Shown here: positions 55,996 to 64,000 of the stretch, piece after piece
How the letters are laid out: every line of letters starts with the position of its first letter
Position numbering within the stretch: the first letter of the stretch is position 1
DNA from: Rhizopus arrhizus
Taxonomy: Eukaryota; Mucoromycota; Mucoromycetes; Mucorales; Rhizopodaceae
NCBI GenBank assembly: GCA_024220505.1
Contig: JAKZZE010000003.1
Coordinates: forward strand, 1,240,001-1,304,000
DNA length: 64,000 nt
Reading direction: 5' to 3'
Program-made: the position numbers and the translations under genes
Notes under the pieces: generated by a model
What the model was told of the DNA's origin: nothing
The model's database searches: none
Seen by the model: the letters and a program-made list of their open reading frames with translations, nothing else

Positions 55996-58900
55996 TTAAT
56001 TAAGCCTATGTAACAAAGATAATAAAGAAATTAAACACTAATAAAGAAAAAAGCAATAGAATATATGACTTACGTTCCCTTGCAGAATTTACTGCCACAT
56101 AAACAGGGTATTTTTTCAGCTTCAATTGGAAACTTGTAATCATACGTTATTTCTTCTCCAGGCTCAATGTCTCTATTTGCATAGATCACAATCTTTTTTT
56201 GTTTATCTACTGTAATAATTTTGGCACTGCAATTAGGAGAGCAACAGTGGTTGATAAAACGAGCTATACTTCCTCTCTTTGTTGCATCAATAACGGTATC
56301 ATCATCTACTCTGAACAAATAGCTACTGCCAATACCACATCTTTCATATTGTTTTTCCCTTTCTTCAGCAACTTGTTGTCGAATCATTTCTCCCACATAT
56401 TCAATCACCATATCATTAACATCAATATGCTCTTCTGCAAACAGTCCCCAATCATGAATAGGCGATTTTGCAAATTTGAGTTGTTTCTTTCGACTCTTTA
56501 GTTGATTGAATTTAAGAATATCAGAGTCTATTGTCTTTTTCTGCATTTCCATTCCAATAGCTAGACGACGATTATTAACTCGTGTAGCACGAGAAGATAT
56601 TTTGCCGGACTCAGAGGGGAACTCGATTAATGCTTTGTTTCTTGGAAGATAAGTAGCCTTTACAGCATCTGGAATCTTGGTTACTACACAAGCTCTTGCG
56701 CATCCTCCACGAACAATATTTGTCACTGGCCCTAATGATTGACTTCAATTCCTGTTCATTTCTGACCTTTTTCTCCTTTCTCTTACCTTGTTCTTTGTCT
56801 TCGTATTTTTCCAAAATTGCTGCACGAAGAAAATAAAATTCTTCAACATCTCCTGTTTCATTGAAGGGATTAAAAACACTGTCTTCATCATCTTTTGACA
56901 TCTCTTCAAGATCTGACACATCTGTATGTTCCAATAATATCTTTTCCAAAGCTTCTCGGTCAAATTCCTCCTCTTCCTCTTCCTCTTGTTCTTGCTCTTC
57001 TTGTTCCTCTTGCTTTTCGAGATCTTCTTCGGAATACAAAGAGCTATTCAGCAAAGCACCATTTTGGACTTTGTCAATGAATGTATATTTTTTCTTTCTT
57101 CCTGGCTTCTTTTTCGTTTTAAGCGCTTCATATTCCTCCTCATTATCTGTATATGCGTCTAATTTCCTTTGTCTTTTATTTACAATTGATTGCTTTTTGT
57201 TGTAAGCTCTTTTGCGTTTTTTGTTGGATATAAAATTTTCAAAGTCGTCATCCTCATCTGATTCATACTGCTCGACAGATCCATTCTCAAATTCGAATTC
57301 TTCATCATCTTCTCCATCATCCGACTCCTCTTCATCTTCATGAAGTTCCTGCCGAACTGTATCATCTTCATCGCTTTCCTCTTCATCGCTCAAATAGTCG
57401 CAAATTCGTCTAGTTCGTCTCTCCTTTTGTCTTATGCGTACTGAGAGATCATCCTCTTCTTGATCACTACTCTCTGGTTCAGTACGATATTCACCTTCTT
57501 CAGAGCTGGAACCCGTAGTAAATGCAGGTGTAGTTTCTTCTTGTATTTTTTGATGTTTGCTAATATATGCGCTTGATCCACTTGTTTCGTCATGATCATT
57601 TAATAAAGTATCAAATTTACGCTTCATAGGTAACTCAAACTGCTGCTTTTTCTTAAGTCTCGGCAATTTGGTACTGTTGGTAGTAATTGATTCTATAATA
57701 CTCTTTTGGATCATTTGAACATTGTCTAAACGTGCTTCTTTACTATCATTCAGTGAGGCCTCTAGACGTTTGGCACGTTCTGTCTTTATAAAGTCATGAA
57801 TTACTGGTCCTGCAACACGAGATTTTACATCGCTGATGAATATGTCCGCCAGTTGTTGAAAAATTAAATCTTGAGCTGTTACAGGTTTATTAGGTATAAT
57901 ATCCATAAATGAGTTGGACGGGGTACTGTTGCCATTAGTCGTCGTCGTTATCGTTGCAATAGAGTTATGATTGCTTTTCTCTTCTGTGTTTGTATGGTGA
58001 TGATGGTTCTTGTCTGATTCGCTTTGTGGTTTATTAATGGTTTCATTCATTACTTTTTCTGCGGGTTTTTCATAGTCTGTTACAGGGAACTTTGATGTAA
58101 TGACAAGTTTGTGGCCCAAAAGTGATTGTTGATTAGTGGCAATTAATGCCTTTTTTGCCAAAGGCAGTGAATCAAATACGATCACCCAGTTCTCGTCATC
58201 GGAATATACCTAATATAATATATACAGTCAGAATGATATACATTAGATCGCCCTTTTTCTTGTCTTTACATCGATACAATTATAATAGTAAAACATCTTC
58301 TTCAAGTCCTCCAATGCGCCTCTTATAAAAGGTAAGCACTTTCTAGAAATAAGTAGCAAAGGATACTGCGTATGAGGCTTTTCTTCAGTATATCTTTTAT
58401 CATCAGTGTGTCTTTTACTTCGATCTCTTCCCCAATCACTGTCTCTTTCCTTATAGTATCTCTCTCTGCTTCTGCTACGACTTCTGTAATGATGACTCCA
58501 TCTTGAATGTCTTGAAGGATGGTCATAATGATAATGATCTGAGTACCTTGGAGGAGGATATCGAGAAGAATGATAATGAGGAGGCCTGCTCCCATGGTGA
58601 TGTCTTGAATATCCATAATCATCATCATAATAATCATAACGAGAATAATGGTGTCTTGCATCATGTCTCCGGCTGTCTTCTCCTCCATACCTATAATCAT
58701 CGCTTTTACGAGGTGATGGCTGACGAGAACGAAGAAGTGTATGAGAGCGCTCAGCAGCTGGTTTATCTGTTTTAATTCCTGATGCTTGTTTGATTGCTTC
58801 TCTTAATTTTTCACCTATTATTACAGTCTGCTTTAACATATCACTACATCTTTTTGTTTTCCTTTGTTTACCTGTTGCATCAAAGCAAACCCTAACATTT

Positions 58901-59578
58901 TCAGCAGACCCCATTCTTCTTCCATTGCCTTTTTCAACTGCTTGACAAGCACAAATATGACCGTCTTGAATAGCGTCATTTTCAAAATGGACATGCGCAA
59001 TGCCTAATGATCCGCCAGTGGTTGGACACTTTTCAATTTCTACTAAAGAAACTTGGCCATAGATTGAAAAGTAGGTTGTAATTTGAGTTTCAGTCATCAA
59101 AGGAGATAGCTGAGAGACAAGTACTTTTGTAAGAGGCTTTGGTCCAACAGAATGCTCATCAAACTATTCAAAAAGCTTAGTTTTGTTTTTAGAAAGCTTC
59201 ATATAAAATTTACACTACTTTGTATTCAACAATATGTAGACGTCTTTTATACAAAAATTTGCCCTTTGAGAAATTTTTTTCATAGTTTGCTTTATCAATA
59301 CGAGGATCTTGCAATGGTAATACTGAAGTAGACTGTTTAAAAAGAAAATATAAGATTTGTGAATATGTATATCATTATGTGTACTAACAGTGATATCGTC
59401 TTCATACTGAAATATAGCGTGTTTACTTTTTTTTAAGCCTTGAAAATCTAGCTCTGGGTCATAGATACATTTATAATTGCGACGACCCTTTTTTATTGTA
59501 TTTGAAGAGCTTTGAAAATAGACATTAGATAAAATAAATAGATTGACTTTATTTTATATATTACCATATTGAATCCAT
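55996..59578 (-). CDS. SET1: Histone H3-K4 methyltransferase Set1 (COMPASS)
   Basis: Catalytic subunit of COMPASS. Eight exons: 59578-59565, 59509-59389, 59332-59219, 59163-58872, 58814-58270, 58209-56787, 56731-56074, 56005-55996; 1058 aa and phases close. Order: YDPELDFQ N-terminal motif; RRM (~95-185, [20 protein letters not shown]); His/Tyr/Arg-rich and RS region (~215-320); a second RNA-binding-like segment ending [20 protein letters not shown]; long acidic region; n-SET with GGCARACV and [16 protein letters not shown] from [20 protein letters not shown] with [18 protein letters not shown] and ITYDYKFP; post-[16 protein letters not shown]. The last exon is 10 nt and supplies only the end of Thr, then LN and the stop. 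Introns at 58815-58871 (57 nt) and 56732-56786 (55 nt) hide in long open frames. Confidence 0.95.
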
Positions 59579-59728
59579 AGAGAGATTCAAAAAAGCAGCA
59601 AATTATGTTTCTTGCTTAAGTGGTTTCAATTAAAAAAAAAAAAAGATGGGAGAGAAAAAGATAAAAAAAGGCTTTTGGTTTTTTTGAATTATGTGTTCCA
59701 TGCTATCAAAAAAGAGTCACGGCATGCT

Positions 59729-62700
59729 TTAAATCAAGTTGAACTCCAATTGAAAGCTGATTAAAATGCAAAACGAATAGACAAGAATCATCCATATTCC
59801 AAGTTTGCTTGTCACACGGTAACCGTTCATGTTTGTGGCCAATATGGTACTTAAAAGTACAGTTATAAGACCAGCAGATGTCACCATAATGGACGGTGAA
59901 ATATTAAGCTTGTAGGGTTGCCCAGCTTTCCATATTTGATAAGACGATGATATACCGACACCTAATACTGTATCTATGTGATCCTCTTTCGTTTAGAATA
60001 GAGAATTTTAAAAACTTATCTTACTTTACTTAATAATGGGCCTGCATAACAAGCGGAAATTGCCATTGTTGGAAATCCAATCTAATTAATTTTAGTGTAA
60101 GCAGCATTTTTTTTATTTTATTTTGTATATACCTTTGTAAGAGCTGTATTTGCAACCAGATCGCCAGCACTATTTCCCTATTATAAAAACATTTCATCAA
60201 TAAAGACAAATACATGAGTGTTTCCTAATAAATTATGTATACAAATGCAAAAATAGTAAGACCCATAATAGAATCACTTATTAAAAAGATCTTCCCAAGT
60301 GCTTGAAGAATTCCAACCACCTGATTTACTAGTAAAAAAATCCAGTTAAGAGCGACAAAGAAGCCAACTAATGAAATCGTCCAAAACCAGCTTGGAAGCT
60401 CATTTTTTCTTGTAAGTTTAAGAATGAGTATAGCAAGGATGAGTCCTATCAATGTTCCGACGCAAACAAGCATAGGAGATATGATCCTGTTTACTATTCA
60501 TTCACAAAGCTTTTCTTTTAGATTTTTCTTTAACTTTTTGTTTTTAATAAAAGCACATTACCAGCTGCTAAACTAAATACAAATGTTGAACTAAATACGG
60601 ATTGAAGAGCAAGTAGTTGACTATTACATCTGTGATTTGTACTTATTTCATTAGTAATCACCACTGACTTTACTTCACTGAACGGAGCTTCATTATCAGA
60701 AAGAGGAACAGACAAGTAATTGTTTACTGCCAATGTAGATGCTGATTGCTGCTGTTGTCGTGCTTCGTTTGAGTCTTCACCGAAACCAAGAACATCATCT
60801 ACCTTTTGTTCCTTCAGTTCTGCTACCGGCAACGTCAATGTAAAAACAAGCACAAAAGGAGCCGCAATAATAGCATTCACTTTAGAAAATATGGTTTTTT
60901 TGTGAAAGCCTTGCAAAGTAGGGAACAAAGATTGTATTAAGGTTATCTCTTCTTCCTCAATCACATTCTCTTCCTGTCCAAAAAGAACAGACATGTGATT
61001 ATCTGTTAAAAATGAGCTAAAACATTGATCCATGAAAGAGTATGCGGGACTAACGAGTTCATTGTAGCTTTGTGAAGCAGTAAGATAAGATTCACAGTCC
61101 AATGTAGAATAACTTTGATCTCTCACTGAATGATAAAAGCTATGCTGTGGTGTATGTTGGCAGTCATAAAATTCTTCTGAATGCTGTTCCTCGTCATTAT
61201 TAGTAGGTGGAGCCAATCTAATCTCTGGAACAATTAATTCTGGATATCCATTTGATTCTAGTTGCCCATCATTTGTATGAGACATAGCTGCAGCAGGTTC
61301 TTGCTGAGTAGAAAGGTAAGTAAAATAATCTTGAGTTGCTGATGAAGTCAATGCTCTCGGTCTATTTTTCTGATGGACACTGGTATTGTTTTGGTATATA
61401 CATCCATACGTTGGCATTGAGACTTGACGCTCATGGCGAGTAGGTGAAAGGATAACTTGTGAGCTCATTGCTCTTCTAAAACTGTTTATTTTTTCTTGAA
61501 ACTAATTTACAAAGAAGTGTTAACATGAGAGTGATTATTATTTTTTTTTCTTTTTACTTCAATTGCACTAAATATAGATGTTCTAAAACCAGGCTTTGGA
61601 GCTATAGAACGCTTGTATGTTCTAGTGGAATGAGTACTTTTCGTACGTGGCAATCTACTGTTTGGATGCGAGATAAAAGTAGCAGAAACAGGAGAAATTC
61701 CTTCGGGTGTTGCTGGTTGAAGGGAGTGCCTTACACGCTGACTGTAAGAGTCCGATAAGTTTGAATTAACAGAAAACCTTCGAGCAGGTATCAATAGACT
61801 AGATGGTTTTCCATCTAACATTGACCGGCCTTAGTACACAAACATGTTTTTATTTTTCCTATCTTACACTTTCTTTTTTTGGTAGTCGAATCATTTGGTA
61901 GTAAGCAAGTAGATTCATCAACCAGATCAATTTCATGAGCTGGCTTTTGTTCAATCATATTTGCATTATTGTAGCCACGATTTCTATATGCACCAAGCAT
62001 AACAACAGCGACATAACTCACATAATACATAATCAAGATAATACCATGGTACCAATGTATGCTCTGGTTGTAAGCAATCCATGTCATAATCAACGCTGCA
62101 CCTAACAAGTATGTAGCATCTCGCATAAAAGTGACCCTTTGAGATTGAAAAGGTTTAATGATTCCCATACAACCAGATACTACAGCTACAATAAAAAATG
62201 CTGCGCCAATCAATTCTCCTATGGCCAATGATCCAGCACCAGAATCCATCGCACTACATATATGTTTAGCTTCATATTTTTTTTTGTATATAAAAGAATA
62301 CCTAAAAGTACTGAATAAATCAGGGCTTCCATTTCCAAAAGCCAAAATGGTAACGCCAGCCTAAAAAATAGGCATTTAACTCCATCTTTACGTTCCTTTT
62401 AACCATTATTTTATACTTACCATACTTTCAGATAGTTGAAGTTTAGAAGAAATTGTCTGCAGATTGGGACCTAGCAAATTTTGATAAGATTATTTAATTG
62501 CAAAGCCAGACTTCTTGTTCTTACAAAAGAAATCTGAAGCCACGATACTAATAGCTCCAAACAATACGAGTAAACATATCAACTAAGAAATATGCATTAA
62601 AATAAAAGGAGGGGGTAACGGTTTGAACCTGATTTACAAGAATAATAGCTGCAGCCTGTTTCCAAATACCTAAACAATAATACAATTTTAAGTAAATGGC

Positions 62701-62945
62701 TGTAAATCCATCACAAGACGACTGGACAAATTCGCATTGATCTTTTTGTAATTCTATGTTTGAGCAATTCTACAGAGACAATAAACATTTGCATGTACAC
62801 AATAATTATTATTGTTAGGAATTACATTAGAAAATGCGCTTAACATGTTTGTTTTTGATCCTTTAGCAAAAATAATGAATGCTGTCAAAGTAACAATGAA
62901 ACTGAACCAGCCAATAAAAAAACAAAGCCCTCGTTCACTTTTCAT
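59729..62945 (-). CDS. Cation/Ca2+ exchanger, NCLX (SLC8B1) type
   Basis: Membrane exchanger of the CaCA superfamily; animal NCLX exports Ca2+ from mitochondria, and yeast has the related YDL206W. Twelve exons from 62945-62826 to 59973-59729 (others: 62769-62629, 62582-62525, 62470-62421, 62360-62302, 62253-61868, 61829-61558, 61501-60562, 60493-60243, 60177-60133, 60081-60030); 872 aa and phases close. The two alpha repeats are AGVTILAFGNGSPDLFSTFS and LTIFAFGNSAGDLVANTALT. A luminal CSN...DQCEFVQSSC segment and LFGAISIVASDFFCPNLQTI match NCLX. The large central loop (~260-550) is Ser/Thr/Pro-rich and likely regulatory; LFPTLQGFHKKTIFSKVNAI is a conserved family block after it. The 3' end is 150 bp from the SET1 start. 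Location (vacuole, ER or mitochondria) is not clear. Confidence 0.9.
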
Positions 62946-63232
62946 TGTACATTAAATTAGATAAAAAAAAAAAGAAAAGGAAAAGGGACAAAAAGAAAAA
63001 CAAACGCATTATATATTTTATCCCTTACTCGTAAACACCCTACAATTAATTCCTCCTGATCCCTATTCTTTATTTTGATTATTTGACAGCCGTTGATTTC
63101 CAAATTTAGAAACAACATTGTTCACCATGCATTTTTACACAAAAAAGAGAGTTGATTTTATTTATTCCTGCTTTTTTTATTAATAAATTTATGTCAATTT
63201 TCTGGCATTACTTCATATTTCTTTTCTTCAAT
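62946..63232. other. Spacer between RPL6 end and exchanger start
   Basis: About 290 bp, shared by the RPL6 3' region and the exchanger promoter. Contains short A and T runs near 62964-63000 (plus strand). No specific site identified. Confidence 0.5.
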
Positions 63233-64000
63233 TTAGAACTTCATGTCGTGAGGGAATTGACCCTTGCGAAGGCTGAAGGTAGACTTCAAGTAAGAAACGA
63301 AATAAGCATTCTTGGCAGCAACAGCAAGGATTTCCTTGTCAAGAGCCTTTTGGTCAGCAGCTTTGGATTCAGGGAAAGCAGCCTTCTTCTACAATATTAC
63401 TTAGTTTATTTGTTGTAAAATTTCCCGCTGTATTGTGTACCGTCTTTACCTGTTCACCTTCAAGGAAAGCCTTTTCAGTTTTGGCAGATTTCTTAAAGTA
63501 AGCATCATTGAACTTTTCATCAATCTAAAAAACCAGTAAGTAAAATATACACAAACATCTTCTTTATGTTACCTTGACGGAAGAGAGGTCAAGCTTTGAG
63601 GAAGTAGCAATAACATAAGCTTGGTTGACACGACGAAGAGGAACGCCGTTGACCTTGAAAGGACCAGTGACAAGCAAGAGACCAGAGTCCAATTGCTTTA
63701 AGAAAACAACGCGCTTTCCGCGGTAGCGACCAGCCAAGAGGATCAAGACGGTACCAGGAGTGATGTTGGAACGAAGAGCAGTCTTCTTAGCAGACTTACG
63801 GTTGATCTTGGGTTGAGGAACATCTTCAGCAGGGTAGAAACGAGGAGCCTTTTGGGCAGGAACGGTACGCTTACCGCCATTCTTGGCACCCTTGACTTCA
63901 ACAGTCTTTTCAGCAACAGTTTGCTTAGCAGGAGCAGCAACGTTGGTCTTTTGGCGCTTGTACAAGGCCTTCTTGGAGTAAACAGTGGAACGGCTGTAAC
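63233..64000 (-). CDS. RPL6: 60S ribosomal protein L6 (eL6), 5' part outside window
   Basis: Large-subunit ribosomal protein. The frame is open to the right edge, reading [19 protein letters not shown], so the gene starts beyond base 64000; the apparent TTG start at 63965 is internal. Exons in the window: 64000-63573, 63524-63450, 63388-63233. Signatures are [40 protein letters not shown] and [17 protein letters not shown]. The C-terminal part is [20 protein letters not shown], then [20 protein letters not shown], and ends with [14 protein letters not shown]. High G+C codons relative to neighbours fit a highly expressed gene. Confidence 0.95.

Noticed and set aside
56732..56786. Apparent frame change in Set1 between the acidic region and n-SET
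   Set aside because: A canonical 55-nt intron (GTAAGA...ATTAG) restores the n-SET frame; the overlapping ORF tail is intron-derived.
62620..62640. GGTTTGAACCTG resembling a tRNA T-loop
   Set aside because: It spans an exon-intron boundary of the exchanger gene and has no tRNA fold around it.

Overview
The window is nuclear DNA of a filamentous fungus, most likely Mucoromycota (Mucorales-like). It is AT-rich, genes are densely packed on both strands, and most are split by many short introns (about 45-75 nt, GTAAGT/GTATGT-type donors, TAG/CAG/AAG acceptors) with long A/T homopolymers in introns and spacers. The gene set (Set1, Sec15, Pan1, Vps10, TBC1D5-type GAP, N-terminal amidase, NCLX-type exchanger) is fungal/opisthokont housekeeping. 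Decayed copies of repetitive ORF families that I associate with Mucoromycota lie in the spacers. I recognised no tRNA, rRNA, CRISPR or bacterial-type element. Gene models below were built by joining exons by hand; reading-frame phase closes for every complete model except the mitochondrial peptidase, which needs a one-base correction.

Layout: 0-1.8 kb, the end of a WD-like protein (+) converging on an unidentified 374-aa protein (-). 3.5-6.1 kb, SLC26 sulfate permease (+). 7.3-10.3 kb, Vps10/sortilin receptor (-). 10.7-12 kb, a perfect hairpin, a decayed retroelement-like ORF and an A29 run. 12.1-17.9 kb, N-terminal amidase (+), Prp46/PLRG1 (-), Rim2-type mitochondrial carrier (-), omega-like GST (-). 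17.9-20.2 kb is gene-poor. 20.2-25.5 kb, Ess2/DGCR14 (-), a decayed ORF, an unidentified seven-exon gene (+) and RPS19 (-). 25.5-28.9 kb is a spacer with broken coding fragments. 28.9-33.2 kb, GCN20/ABCF3 (+) and a mitochondrial dehydrogenase kinase (-). 33.2-37 kb is a graveyard of diverged repeats and one decayed repetitive-family ORF. 37-44.7 kb, a Cep120-like protein (+), F-box protein (-), exocyst Sec15 (+), mitochondrial TPR protein (-). 45.6-51.1 kb, TBC1D5 homologue and mitochondrial intermediate peptidase, which overlap by 17 nt (-). 51.5-55.6 kb, a T73 tract, Pan1-like EH protein (+), BAHD-type acyltransferase (-). 56-64 kb, Set1 (-), NCLX-type cation/Ca2+ exchanger (-), and RPL6 (-) running off the right edge.

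The genes do not form a single pathway. Loose themes are membrane traffic (Vps10, Sec15, TBC1D5, Pan1), mitochondria (Rim2, dehydrogenase kinase, TPR protein, peptidase, perhaps NCLX), RNA processing (Prp46, Ess2) and translation (RPS19, RPL6, Gcn20). I found no convincing new multi-gene system. The observations most worth following are the Cep120-like protein in an apparently non-flagellate fungus, the frameshifted peptidase gene overlapping its neighbour, the unidentified multi-exon gene at 23.3 kb, and the decayed repeat families.
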